Below, piece after piece: positions 18,102 through 28,200 of a DNA stretch of 53,151 nucleotides (the first letter of the stretch is position 1; each line of letters starts with the position of its first letter). A program made the position numbers and the translations under genes. Source of the stretch: Hymenobacter plasmatis (GTDB lineage Bacteria > Bacteroidota > Bacteroidia > Cytophagales > Hymenobacteraceae); the NCBI RefSeq assembly GCF_020711255.1, contig NZ_JAJFAW010000031.1, positions 1 to 53,151 of the forward strand, written 5' to 3'. The notes under the pieces were generated by a model. It was given only the letters and a program-made list of their open reading frames with translations. It was not told the origin of the DNA and ran no database searches.

Positions 18102-18992
18102 GTGGCTACTCCGTTGGTTTCCATAATTTCCATTAACTACAACCAGGCGCTGGTGACGTGCGCCATGGTGGCATCGCTGCTGCGGGCAACGTACCCGCGC
18201 ATCGAAATCATTGTGGTGGACAACGCTTCGCCCAGCGACAACCCCGACGTGATTACCGAGCGGTACCCGCAGGTGAAGCTCATTAAGTCCGACCAAAACC
18301 TGGGCTTTGCGGGCGGCAACAACCGCGGCCTGACAGAAGCCCGGGGCGAGTACCTGCTATTTCTGAACAACGACACCGAGGTGGCGCCCGGCTTCCTCGA
18401 GCCGCTGGTGCAGCTCTTTGAGCACACCCCCACGGCCGGCATCGCCTCCCCCAAAATCCTGTTTTACCATACCGATAACCTGATTCAGTACGCCGGCTCG
18501 CGGGGCATCAACCCCTGGACGGGCCGCAGCATCACGGTGGGCTACCTCGAGGCCGACCGGGGGCAGTACAACTACTCGCACCCCACCCAGCTCGCCGACG
18601 GCGCGGCCATGATGGTGCCGCGCCGCGTGCTGGAGGCGGTGGGCCCCATGCCGGAGGCGTACTTTCTGTACTACGAAGAGCTGGACTGGTGCGAGACCAT
18701 CAAGCGTGCCGGCTACAGCTGCCATTACGTGGCCGAGTCCACGGTGCACCACAAGGAATCGGTGTCGGTGGGCAAGTTTTCGGTGCTGAAGACCTACTAC
18801 ATGAATCGCAACCGCCTGCTGTTTATCCGGCGCAACTGCCGGGGCTGGGCCCGCTGGACCAGCACGCTGGTGTTTCTGGCCGCCGCCCTGCCCAAGAAAG
18901 CCCTGCAGCATTCTCTGCACCGCGAGTGGCCCCACCTGCGCGCCCTGGGCCGCGGCCTGCGCTGGCACTTGCAGCACCCGCAGGTGGGGTAA
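18102..18992 (+). CDS. GT2 family glycosyltransferase (rhamnosyltransferase-like)
   Basis: This 296-residue protein has the GT-A fold signature: VSIISINYNQ at the N-terminus, EIIVVDNASPSDN, GFAGGNNRGL and the NND motif in YLLFLNNDTEV that holds the metal ion. The second half has the FFLYYEELDWCE-type motif (here YFLYYEELDWCETIKRAG) seen in rhamnosyltransferase-like members. It is cytoplasmic and would add a sugar to the lipid-linked repeat unit. The start is GTG at 18102. It sits inside the exopolysaccharide gene run. Confidence 0.9.
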   Translation: MATPLVSIISINYNQALVTCAMVASLLRATYPRIEIIVVDNASPSDNPDVITERYPQVKLIKSDQNLGFAGGNNRGLTEARGEYLLFLNNDTEVAPGFLEPLVQLFEHTPTAGIASPKILFYHTDNLIQYAGSRGINPWTGRSITVGYLEADRGQYNYSHPTQLADGAAMMVPRRVLEAVGPMPEAYFLYYEELDWCETIKRAGYSCHYVAESTVHHKESVSVGKFSVLKTYYMNRNRLLFIRRNCRGWARWTSTLVFLAAALPKKALQHSLHREWPHLRALGRGLRWHLQHPQVG

Positions 18993-19031
18993 GCCCGGTG
19001 TTTTCAAGCTATTGTATCTATTACGTTCGCT

Positions 19032-20246
19032 ATGCAACTACTTCAACTATTGCTGCACTATGGGCTGGAGCTGGCCGGGGGCTTTCTGCTGCTCAACTGC
19101 CTGTACCTGTTGTTTTTTACGGTGGCGGGCCACTTTCCGGAGCGGCTGCTGGAGGTAGACCGGGGGCCGTACCACCCCACTCGCCTGCGCCACATCGGCG
19201 TGTTTCTGCCGGCCTACCGGGCCGATGCCGTGATTCTGGCCACCGCCAAAGCGGCCCTGCGCCACCCGTACGAGGGCACGTTTCAGGTTGTGGTGATTGC
19301 CGATGGCTTGCGGGCCGCCACCGTGCAGGCCCTGTGGCAGGCGGGCGCCGAGGTGGTGGAAGTCGCTTTTGAGCGCAGCACCAAGGGCAAGGCCCTGCTG
19401 CACGCGCTGCACACCTTTCCTGCGGCCGCCTTCGACATCGCCGTGGTGCTCGATGCCGACAACCTCATGGGCAAAGGCTGCCTGAGCAACATTAACCGCG
19501 CTTTCGACCTGGGCTACCGCGTGGTGCAAACCCACCGCACGGCCCTGAATCAGGACACGGCCTTCGCCCTGCTGGACGCCTGCAACGAGGAGATAAACAA
19601 CCACATCTACCGCCAGGGCCCGTTTGCCCTGGGCCTGTCCTCGGCGCTGATAGGCTCGGGCATGGCGTTCGACTACGGCTACCTGCAGCGGCTCCTGACG
19701 GGCATCGGCGAAACGGTGGGCGAAGACAAGGAGCTGGATTTTCGGATTGCCCGCGACCGGGTGAAGGTGGGCTACCTGGCCGACACCTACGTGTACGACG
19801 AGAAAATTGACAGCGCCCGGGTGTTTACCCAGCAGCGCACCCGCTGGCTGGCCTCCCAGCTGGAGTTCCTGCAGAAATACGCCGGCGAGGGTTTTACGCA
19901 GCTGGTTAGGTTCGGCAACGTGGAGTTTTTCAACAAGGCCATGCAAACCTTTCTGGTGCCGCGCACGCTGCTGATTGGCGTGCTCGGGCTGCTGTTTCTG
20001 CTCTCGCTGGTCTTGCCGGTGGGGCCGCCCCCGGGGTTTTGGGGTGGGCTGCTGCTGCTGCTGGCCGCCACGCTGTTGCTGGCCCTGCCCGCCCGGCTCT
20101 ACAACGGGCAGCTGCTGCGGGCCGTGGTCCGCCTGCCCTACGCCATCCTGTGCATGTGCCTGGCCCTGCTGCGCGTGGGCCGCACCCAGGCGTCGTTTCT
20201 GGCCACCCCGCACCGGGCCCGGGTGCCCAGCGCCCCACTCGACTAA
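19032..20246 (+). CDS. Membrane GT2 family glycosyltransferase
   Basis: This 404-residue protein starts with a membrane helix (LAGGFLLLNCLYLLFF), followed by a GT-A domain with IGVFLPAYRAD, DADN (VVLDADNLMG), the GEDKELDFRIA acceptor motif and the QQRTRW motif (QxxRW type) of processive or poly-N-acetylglucosamine-like enzymes. Two or more membrane helices close the protein (LLIGVLGLLFLLSLVLPVG and following). It is expected to work on the cytoplasmic face of the inner membrane in repeat-unit synthesis. The donor sugar cannot be deduced. Confidence 0.88.
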   Translation: MQLLQLLLHYGLELAGGFLLLNCLYLLFFTVAGHFPERLLEVDRGPYHPTRLRHIGVFLPAYRADAVILATAKAALRHPYEGTFQVVVIADGLRAATVQALWQAGAEVVEVAFERSTKGKALLHALHTFPAAAFDIAVVLDADNLMGKGCLSNINRAFDLGYRVVQTHRTALNQDTAFALLDACNEEINNHIYRQGPFALGLSSALIGSGMAFDYGYLQRLLTGIGETVGEDKELDFRIARDRVKVGYLADTYVYDEKIDSARVFTQQRTRWLASQLEFLQKYAGEGFTQLVRFGNVEFFNKAMQTFLVPRTLLIGVLGLLFLLSLVLPVGPPPGFWGGLLLLLAATLLLALPARLYNGQLLRAVVRLPYAILCMCLALLRVGRTQASFLATPHRARVPSAPLD

Positions 20247-20259
20247 AACGCCTCGCTCC

Positions 20260-20349
20260 ATGCCGTTCGAAATCTTCGCCGTGCCGGCGCTGCTCTGCCT
20301 GGCGCTGGGCGTGCTGCGGGGGCTGAAAGCGCACCGCAAAGCCCGCTGA
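20260..20349 (+). CDS. Possible 29-residue hydrophobic peptide in the exopolysaccharide operon
   Basis: A small ATG-started frame encodes a hydrophobic stretch (FEIFAVPALLCLALGVLRGL) ending in a basic tail (KAHRKAR). That is the pattern of a single-pass membrane microprotein. It lies 13 bases after the preceding glycosyltransferase stop and 62 bases before the next start, in the same direction. No family is recognised, and a frame this short could occur by chance. Confidence 0.3.
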   Translation: MPFEIFAVPALLCLALGVLRGLKAHRKAR

Positions 20350-20411
20350 CGCCGCCTGCCCGGCCGCAACCAGACTTTTCGCTCCTTGCCTCATCTGTTC
20401 GCTCCCTGCTT

Positions 20412-21599
20412 ATGCTGGTCCTGGAATACCTTTTTTGGCTGGCGCTGGCCACCGTGGTCTACACCTACGTGGGGTACGCGGTGGTGGTGGGGCTGCTGGC
20501 GGCCTTGGTCAGGCGCCTGCGCCCGCCCCGCCCCTTGCTGCCCTTTGAGCCCGCCGTGACGCTGGTGGTGCCGGCGTATAACGAGGCCCGTATTCTGGCC
20601 GCCAAGGTGGAGAACTGCCTGGCCCAGGACTACCCCACGGAGCTCCTGCAGCTTGTCGTCATCACCGATGGCTCAACTGATAATTCGGCGCAGGTGCTGG
20701 CCCGCTACCCCCGCGTGCGGCACCTGCACTCGCCGGTGCGGGGCGGCAAGTCCCTGGCCGAGAACCGCGCCATGGAGTTCGTCCACACGCCCTTTGTGGT
20801 GTTCACCGACGCCAATACCGACCTGAACCCGCGGGCCGTGCGGGAGCTGGTGCAGCACTACCAAAACCCACAGGTGGGGGCCGTATCGGGCGAGAAAAAG
20901 GTGCGGCCCCTGGCCGGCTCCACCCCCGGCGCGGGCGAGGGCCTGTACTGGAAATACGAGTCGTTTCTGAAGCGCTGCGACTCCTGCGTGTACAGCCTGA
21001 TGGGCGCGGCCGGCGAACTTGTTTCGTTCCGCTCGCACCTGTTTCGGCCCCTGGAGGCCGACACCATTCTCGACGATTTTGTGCAGTCGCTGCGGCTGGT
21101 GGAGCAGGGCTACACCGTGGTGTACGAGCCCCGGGCCTACGCCACCGAAGACCCCTCGCCGACGCTGGCCGACGAATGGGAGCGCAAAATCCGGATTTGC
21201 GCGGGCGGCTGGCAAGCCATGGGCCGCCTGCGGGCCTTGCTCAACCCCGTGCGGCGGCCGCTGGCCACGTTTCTGTATGTCTCGCACCGGGTGCTGCGCT
21301 GGAGCGCCGCCCCCGTGGCCCTGGCGCTGCTGCTGCCGCTGAGTGCTGTGCTGGCTGCCACGGCGAGCAGTGGGCGGGCCGGGTTTTACGGCCTGGCAAC
21401 GGCCGCGCAGGTGCTGTTCTACCTGGCGGCCTGGCGCGGCTGGCAGGGCGCGAGCGGTAAGCTGACGGTGGTGCCCCTGTATTTCTGCCTGATGAACCTA
21501 GCCGTTTTTGCCGGCTTCCGCCGGTACTACCGCAAGGCCCAGCCTGCCGCCTGGGCCAAAGCCGCGCGACCGCAGGAGCCACAGCTAGCAGCCGAATAA
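20412..21599 (+). CDS. Membrane GT2 family glycosyltransferase
   Basis: This 395-residue protein has an N-terminal membrane helix (LFWLALATVVYTYVGYAVVV), a GT-A domain with VTLVVPAYNEA, VITDGSTDNS, FTDANTDLNP (metal site) and the ILDDF plus ERKIRICAGGWQ motifs (ED-like and QxxRW-like positions), then three C-terminal membrane helices. It resembles the cellulose synthase/poly-GlcNAc synthase branch of GT2. It is likely one of the five transferases that build the polymer. It lies 44 bases before a GT14-like gene. Confidence 0.88.
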   Translation: MLVLEYLFWLALATVVYTYVGYAVVVGLLAALVRRLRPPRPLLPFEPAVTLVVPAYNEARILAAKVENCLAQDYPTELLQLVVITDGSTDNSAQVLARYPRVRHLHSPVRGGKSLAENRAMEFVHTPFVVFTDANTDLNPRAVRELVQHYQNPQVGAVSGEKKVRPLAGSTPGAGEGLYWKYESFLKRCDSCVYSLMGAAGELVSFRSHLFRPLEADTILDDFVQSLRLVEQGYTVVYEPRAYATEDPSPTLADEWERKIRICAGGWQAMGRLRALLNPVRRPLATFLYVSHRVLRWSAAPVALALLLPLSAVLAATASSGRAGFYGLATAAQVLFYLAAWRGWQGASGKLTVVPLYFCLMNLAVFAGFRRYYRKAQPAAWAKAARPQEPQLAAE

Positions 21600-21643
21600 C
21601 GGCCCCTTCCCTCCCTACCTCCCCACCGCAACTACCACTTCCC

Positions 21644-22519
21644 ATGCGCATAGCTCATCTCATCACGGTGCATAAAAATCCGGCCCAGGTCGAGCGGCTG
21701 CTTCGGGCGCTGGCTCACGAAGATTTTGACTTCTATCTCCACCTCGACAAGAAGGTGGATGCCCAGGAGTTTGCCTACCTGGCCAAGCTGCCCCGCGTGC
21801 AGTTCACGCGCACCCGCATTTCGGTGCGCTGGGCCTCTTACCGCTTCACCGAGGCTTTGCTGGAGTGCACCCGCGAAATCCTGGCCAGCGGCGAGCCGTA
21901 CGACTTCATCAACCTGCTCAGTGGGCAGGATTATCCCATCAAGCCGGTGGCGGCGATTCATCAGTTTTTTGCCCAACACCTGAACTCCTCGTTTCTGTCG
22001 TTTGAGCACCAGGACTCGCGGTGGTGGGGCCACGCCATCAGCCGCGTGGAGCAGTACCACTCCACCTACTACCGGTTTAAGGGGCAGTACCGGCTGCAGT
22101 TCCTGCTGAACAAGCTGCTGCCGAAACGGAAGTTTCCGCTGCCCTACCCGCTATACGGCGGGCCCGATGGCTCGTGGTGGACCCTGGGGGCCGACTGCGC
22201 CCGGTACCTCGTCGAGTTCATGGATGCCCACCCCGAGCTGCGCCGCTTCAGCCGGTTTACCTGGGGGTCGGATGAGTTCTTGCCGGCCACCATCCTGCTC
22301 AACTCGCCGTTGAAAAACCAGATTGTCAACGACAACTACCGATACATCGACTGGTCGGCGGGTGGCGCCACGCCCAAGGTCCTGACCCTGGACGATGCCC
22401 CCAAGCTGGCGCACTCCCACAAGCTGTTTGCCCGCAAGTTCGACGCCGTGCAAAATCCAGAAATCCTGGAAGTGGTCGACCGCGTGCTGCTTCGTGCTTC
22501 CGCCCCCTTTCCTGCGTAG
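21644..22519 (+). CDS. GT14-like (core-2/I-branching) beta-1,6-N-acetylglucosaminyltransferase family protein
   Basis: This 291-residue protein has the start MRIAHLITVHKNPAQVERLL, the YLHLDKKVD motif, FINLLSGQDYPIKP and the GSWWTLGADCARY motif of the Branch/GT14 family. Family members add branching sugars, often N-acetylglucosamine. It is soluble and cytoplasmic, with no signal peptide. The stop is only 2 bases before the next start, which points to co-transcription and coupled translation. A branched polymer is a reasonable guess but not shown. Confidence 0.9.
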   Translation: MRIAHLITVHKNPAQVERLLRALAHEDFDFYLHLDKKVDAQEFAYLAKLPRVQFTRTRISVRWASYRFTEALLECTREILASGEPYDFINLLSGQDYPIKPVAAIHQFFAQHLNSSFLSFEHQDSRWWGHAISRVEQYHSTYYRFKGQYRLQFLLNKLLPKRKFPLPYPLYGGPDGSWWTLGADCARYLVEFMDAHPELRRFSRFTWGSDEFLPATILLNSPLKNQIVNDNYRYIDWSAGGATPKVLTLDDAPKLAHSHKLFARKFDAVQNPEILEVVDRVLLRASAPFPA

Positions 22520-22521
22520 CC

Positions 22522-23802
22522 ATGGCGCCTCTACTCTCCGGCCGCGACATGGTGGTGGTGGGCCAGCAGCCCTGGGATACCCCCATAGGCAGCAATTGCA
22601 AGGACCTGGCACTGGAATTCAGCAAGCACCACCGCGTGCTGTACGTCAACTCCCCGCTCGACCGCAACACCCTGCTGCGCCAGCGGCACACGCCGGCGGT
22701 GCAGCGCCGCCTGCGGGTGCTAAAGCGCCAGGAGCCTGGCTTGCAACTGGTGGACGACAACCTGTGGGTGCTGAACCCGGCCGTGGTGCTGGAGTCCATC
22801 AACTGGCTGCCGGCAGGGCTGCACCCGTGGTTCAACCAGCTCAACAACCGCCGCTTTGCCCGGGCCATTCGCCCGGCGCTGCAGGAGTTGGGGTTCGGGC
22901 CGTTCGTGCTGTTCAACGACAACGACATTTTCCGGAGCTTCTACCTGCCCGAACTGCTGCGGCCCGAGGTGAGCGTGTATTACTCGCGGGACTACGTGGT
23001 GGCGGTGGACTACTGGCGCAAGCACGGCCAGCGCCTCGAGCCCCAGCTCATGGCCAAAAGCGACCTGTGCGTGGCCAATTCAAGCTTCCTGGCCGCCTAC
23101 TGCCGGCAGTTCAACGCCCGGTCTTTTGACGTGGGGCAGGGCTGCGAAGCCGCTTTGTATGCCGAAGCCCTGGCGGCCCCCATGCCGGCCGAGTTGGCGG
23201 GCATTCCCCGGCCCATTATCGGGTACGTGGGCGCGCTGGTGAGCTCGCGGCTGTCGCTGGAAGTGCTGCGCCACCTCAGCGAGCAGCGGCCGGACTGGAG
23301 CCTGGTCCTGCTTGGGCCCGAGGACGCCGCCTTCCGGGCCAGCAACCTGCACCAGCGGCCCAACGTGCACTTCCTGGGTTCCCGGCCGCCCGTCGCTTTG
23401 CCCGCCTACATCCGGCACTTCGACGTGTGCCTGAACCCGCAGCTGGTCAACGACCTGACGCGCGGCAACTACCCGCGCAAAGTAGACGAATACCTCGCCC
23501 TGGGCAAGCCCGTGGTGGCCACCCGCACCGAGGCCATGGGCCTGCTTGAAACCCACACCTACCTGGCCGACAGCGCCGCCGCCTACGAGCCCCTCATTGC
23601 GCAGGCCCTGCGCGAAGACTCCCCCGCCCGCCAGCAGCAGCGCCGCGCATTTGCCGCCACCCACACCTGGGCGGCCAGCGCCCAGAAGATTTACCAAGCC
23701 ATTGCGGCGCACCTCGTCCACCCCAAAGAAGCCCGCCCTACTTCCCGTACTGCCCACTCGGCCCGGCCGCACCTTCAGCCCCCTCAACCGGCCGCCCCAT
23801 GA
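22522..23802 (+). CDS. GT4-like glycosyltransferase (GT-B fold)
   Basis: This 426-residue protein lacks GT-A signatures and has a GT-B arrangement. The N-terminal half begins VVVGQQPWDTPIGSNCKDLA, and the C-terminal half has PIIGYVGALVSSRLSLEVL, LVLLGPED, VHFLGSRPP and the nucleotide-sugar-binding PRKVDEYLALGKPVVAT. These fit family 4 transferases. The proline-rich last 25 residues look unstructured. It overlaps the flippase gene by 4 bases (ATGA). Confidence 0.88.
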   Translation: MAPLLSGRDMVVVGQQPWDTPIGSNCKDLALEFSKHHRVLYVNSPLDRNTLLRQRHTPAVQRRLRVLKRQEPGLQLVDDNLWVLNPAVVLESINWLPAGLHPWFNQLNNRRFARAIRPALQELGFGPFVLFNDNDIFRSFYLPELLRPEVSVYYSRDYVVAVDYWRKHGQRLEPQLMAKSDLCVANSSFLAAYCRQFNARSFDVGQGCEAALYAEALAAPMPAELAGIPRPIIGYVGALVSSRLSLEVLRHLSEQRPDWSLVLLGPEDAAFRASNLHQRPNVHFLGSRPPVALPAYIRHFDVCLNPQLVNDLTRGNYPRKVDEYLALGKPVVATRTEAMGLLETHTYLADSAAAYEPLIAQALREDSPARQQQRRAFAATHTWAASAQKIYQAIAAHLVHPKEARPTSRTAHSARPHLQPPQPAAP

Positions 23803-25133
23803 CCGCCCTCCTCAAAAACCGCCACGTCCTTTCGCTTACCGGCAACGGCGTGATGGCCGTGTTCAGCCTGCTCACCTACCTGATTCTCTACCGTTTCTTA
23901 GCAGCGGCAGACATGGGCAACTGGGTGTTTTTCCAGTTCGTGTTTTTGCTGCTCGACACCTTTCGCACGGGCCTGCTGCAAACGGCGCTGATAAAGTTCT
24001 ACTCCGGGGCCGACGAAGGCCGCAAGCGCCGCGTGGCCGGCTCGGCCTGGTACATTGCCCTGCTGGTAACGGGAACTTTTGGGGTGCTCAACTGCGGAAC
24101 ACTGCCTTTTGCCGATGGGGTGAGCGACGTTGGCGTGCGGCTGGCCCTCGGCTGGTTTGGGCTGAGCCTGGCCGCGACGCTGCCCTACAACGTGAGCATC
24201 TGGCTGCTGCAGGCCGAGCAGCGTTTCGACCGCATTCTCTGCATCCGCCTGCTCAACCAGGGCTCGTTTATTGGGCTGGTATTTGGGTTGTACGTGCTGC
24301 AGCGGCTGAGTTTGTCGGGCGTTGTGCAGTGCTTTCTGCTGAGCTCGCTGCTCACCAGCGTGGTGACGGTGGCCGCGGGGTGGGCCCGGCTCGGCGCCCT
24401 GCGCTACAAAACGGCAGCCGATGTGCGCGAGCTTTTTCGCTTCGGAAAATACAGCTTCGGCACCTTTTTGGGCGCCAACCTATTGCGCAGCTCCGATGCT
24501 TTCATCGTCAAGTTCATGCTGGGCCCGGCGGCACTGGCCATCTACAACCTGCCCACGCGCCTGCTCGAAATCATCGAAGTGCCCTTGCGCAGCGGCCTGG
24601 CCACGGCCATGCCCAGCATGTCGGCGGCCCTGAACCAAGGCCGGGAAGCCGACGTGGCCAACCTGCTGAAGAAATACACGGTGCTGCTCACGCTGCTGTT
24701 TGTGCCGCTCATTGCGGGCGCCCTGGTTTTTGCCGATGTCATCGTGGGCTTCATCGGGGGTGGCAAATACGTGGGCACCGAAGCGGCCAACCTCTACCGC
24801 ATCATGATGGTGTGTTCGCTGCTGTTTCCGCTGGAGCGGTTCCTGGGCGTCACGCTCGACATCATCAACAAGCCCCAGCTCAACCTGGTGAAGGTCATCC
24901 TGGCCCTGGCCGTGAACGTGCTGGCGGACCTGGTGTGTATCAAGCTGCTCGGCAACGTTTACGGCGCGGCCTTGGCGTCGGTGTTTACGCTGGTAGCCAG
25001 CACGGCATACGGCTACGTGGCCCTGCGCCGCTACCTACCCCTCCGTTTCCGCGGGGCCCTGGGCTGGGGCCTGCTGGAGCTGCGCAGCAGCAGCGCGGGC
25101 CTGGTTCATAAAGCAAAGCTATTGCGCCTCTGA
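23799..25133 (+). CDS. Wzx-like oligosaccharide flippase (MOP superfamily)
   Basis: This 444-residue protein is almost entirely hydrophobic, with about 12 membrane helices, as in Wzx/RfbX polysaccharide flippases. Family-like features are the N-terminal LTGNGVMAVFSLLTYLILYRFL helix pair and the ELFRFGKYSFGTFLGANLLRSSD region that begins the second half. It would move the lipid-linked repeat unit to the periplasmic face. It is the last gene of the co-directional exopolysaccharide run; a convergent minus-strand gene follows after 108 bases, with no strong terminator seen between them. Confidence 0.88.
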   Translation: MTALLKNRHVLSLTGNGVMAVFSLLTYLILYRFLAAADMGNWVFFQFVFLLLDTFRTGLLQTALIKFYSGADEGRKRRVAGSAWYIALLVTGTFGVLNCGTLPFADGVSDVGVRLALGWFGLSLAATLPYNVSIWLLQAEQRFDRILCIRLLNQGSFIGLVFGLYVLQRLSLSGVVQCFLLSSLLTSVVTVAAGWARLGALRYKTAADVRELFRFGKYSFGTFLGANLLRSSDAFIVKFMLGPAALAIYNLPTRLLEIIEVPLRSGLATAMPSMSAALNQGREADVANLLKKYTVLLTLLFVPLIAGALVFADVIVGFIGGGKYVGTEAANLYRIMMVCSLLFPLERFLGVTLDIINKPQLNLVKVILALAVNVLADLVCIKLLGNVYGAALASVFTLVASTAYGYVALRRYLPLRFRGALGWGLLELRSSSAGLVHKAKLLRL

Positions 25134-25241
25134 AGCTACCCGCAGGCCCCGTTTTTCCGCTCGTCATGCCTCACTTTTTCTGCCGGCCCACCCCAATAAT
25201 TGAGCTGCTTGCTACTGCCAGCACAATGGACTGGCCCCTGC

Positions 25242-28200
25242 TTAGTCGACGCGCTGCAGCTTCTGGGTCAGCACCTTATCGGCCGTCACGAGCCGCACTA
25301 TGTAAACGCCCTGGGGCAAGCCGGCCCCGGAAAGCGTGACTTGCTGCCGGGTGCCGGCCTCGGCCCAGCCATTGAAGAGGCGCCGCACCAGCCGGCTCTG
25401 CAGGTTGTACACGGCCAGGGAGGCGTGGCCGGCCCGGGGCAGGGTAAACGCCACGCTGGTGTGCTCGGCGAAGGGGGTGGGGTACACGGTCAGCTCCGGC
25501 GTCTGGCCGGTAGCGGGGACCATGGCAGCATTGGCAGCAAGGGTGCCAAAGGGAATCAGGTGAGCGCCCAGGATGGGCGCCTCCACCTGGCCATTGGGCA
25601 GCGTCCAGGCCACGGAGAGATTGTCGGCTTCGCCGGCTTCTTTCTGCAGCGCCTCCACGTAGTAGCGGTGCCCGGCCAGCAGCACCATGGGCCCCGATTG
25701 CTGGCTGGCGTATTTATTCCACTCGTGGTACCCAGTCCCCCCTTCAAAGCCAGCAATCAGCGTTTTGTGGGCCGGGTCTTCGTCGGCGCTAAGCCAGAGC
25801 TGGCAGTCGTCGCTGCCCGAAAGGCGAAAGGTGTAGCTGCCGTCCTGCGGCGGGCAGAGGTAGCCGCGAATGCGGGCGCCGTAGTTGTTGCCCACGTTGC
25901 GGCCGCTCTCAAACTGCGTGAGCCGGGCCGTTTCGCTGGGCGGGGTTCCGGTCGGAATCAGGGCCACGTGCGAGCCACCGATGCCCGTCCACTGCTCCCA
26001 CTGAATGCTGCCGGTGTCGGGGCAGGCTACTTTGGCGGCCGGCGCGGCGCTGGTGCCGGCGCCCACCACAAACGTAGGCGTTTCGGTCACGGTGAGCTGC
26101 AATTGGCCATTTGAGGTGCGCACGCGGGTCAGCCGCATGGCGGCCCTGCCCGCCTGGGGCTGGTAGATATAGGCCGAATCAGCGCCCACGCTGAGGGTAT
26201 AGGTGGCGGTGCGGTTCCGTTCGTCGGGCACCACCAGGGCGTAGGCCGTGCGGCCGTTGGCCTCGTAGCGGTCCACGATAGGGTCGCGGTTGAGGGTGCC
26301 CTTGTACACGAAGTCGCCAAGCAAGGAGGCCGTTTGGCGCAGGAAGTCGGCGGCAGGTTTGGGCGTGTGGTCCTGGTTTATCAAGCCCATGGAGCTGAAC
26401 TGCTGGGCGTTGCCGGGGTTGTCGTCGGCCAGCTGGTAGTGGAAGGTCCGCTCCACGCCCCAGCGGGCATACAGCAGGGCCGTGCGCAGCGTCCAGTCGG
26501 CCTGCGTTTCCAGCACCGACTTATTGCCAATGGCAACGGCCTTGAGCGGGCTGCCCGGGTTGGTGTCGTAGCCGGTTTCGGTTACCCACACGGGCATGTC
26601 GCGGGCGTACTGGTGGGCCAGGCGCACAAAATCCTGGGCCACCTGGCCGGCCTCGGATACCTCGGGCGCGGCCCCCCGCGTGGGGTTGCCGCTCTGTGAG
26701 GAGCGGGCATCGTTCGAGTAGAGGTGGTAGTTGATTACGTCCCAGCACAGGTCCACCGAGCCGTCGGCCCGGGTGCCGCGGTATTGGCGGCACCAATCTA
26801 TCATGCCCCGCACGTAGTCCGGGTTGGGCGAGGCCAGGCCCCCCATCACCACCTGTACGCCGGGGTCGGCATTTTTCACGCCCACGCCGGGGCCCATGCT
26901 GTTCTTGTGGCCGTCGTAGAAGGCCGATAGGTTGGCGGCGTATTCGCGCCCGGTCTGGTACGCTTTGCGGCCCTTCCACCACTTGTCGCGCTCATTGTCG
27001 CACTCAATGTACTTGACCACGCCCAGACCGACCCGCACCTGGTTTACGCCATCGCCGGGCCAGCGCGTGCTGGGGTCCACGTGCAGCAGGCCCGGGTTCA
27101 CGCCAGGGTTGTAGCCGTAGCGGGAAATGAACTGAAAGGCCACCTTGGCCTGCTCCAGGTAAGAATTGGGGTCGGCAAAGTCGCGGCCGTAGCGCACGGG
27201 CACGTTTTCCAGGTCGCGCTCATTGCCGGGGTAGGTGTCGAGCAGCCAGTTGGGCAGGGTTTTCAGGCAGACCAGCACGTCAATGCCCTCGCTCTTCAGG
27301 CGCTGGTAGAGCGCGTCGTAGTTCCAGCCGCCGCTGTGCACGGGGTTGAAGGTGTAGTTGCCCGGGCTCGACTCCAGCTTTTCCCAATCGAGGTAGTGCC
27401 GGAAGCCGGTGAAGTTTTTCACCGCCTTTAGCCGCGCTTCGTCAATCTGGCCGGGGGCGTTGGGGTCTTCCACGTCCCATTCAAAGGCATTGATGCCCAT
27501 TTCCTGCCGCAGCCGGGTGCCCTTTTGCACCGCCAGGGCCATGGGGTCGGCCGTGGGCAGGGGCGCGCCCGGCGTGTAGGAGCCATACAGTTCCATCTCC
27601 CCGGGGTACGCCCAAGAAGCGGTGAGCACCAGGGCCCGGATGTTGCTAACGGGCGTGCTAAGCTTGAAATTGCCGGGGTTGGCGGGGTCGGGGCCTATCC
27701 ACTGGCCGTTGTGCCCGCCGGTGTAGGTGGCCACCACCACGCGCTGCCAGGTGCTGGTGAGCACCGACAGCGTCATTGGTTTATTGGGGTCGCCGGCGCC
27801 CCCGTCGAAGAGGCGGATGCTCTCCAGGCTGATGGATTCGCCGGGCAGCAGGGTGTAGTAGGCGTCGTAAGTCTCCAGGATTTTGCCCCAGCCCATGGTC
27901 ACGCCCGAGCTGGTGGAATTATCAAACAGGCCCTGGATATTGTTGCTCACGTTGTCCAGGCTGTACCAGCGGCTGGGGTCGAGCGTGATTTTGCCATTCG
28001 CCACGGGCCCGGCAGGGGGCGTTGAGGGGGTAGCGGGCGCAGCAGGTGGCGCGGGGGCAGTCGCGGCTCTCACTTCCTGCGTCTGGGTCGCGCTGGCGGC
28101 CCCATAAGCGGCGCTGGCGGCCTGCGAGGCCGTGATGGTGGCCGTGCCGGCGCCGCCCACCGTGCCCAGCCACTGCCCTGAAGCGTTTGACACGCTCAGC

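Noticed and set aside
12755..25133. The polymer locus considered as a capsule or O-antigen locus of the classical ABC-transporter type
   Set aside because: No ABC transporter genes are present. Flippase and polymerase-like genes point to a Wzx/Wzy-type route.
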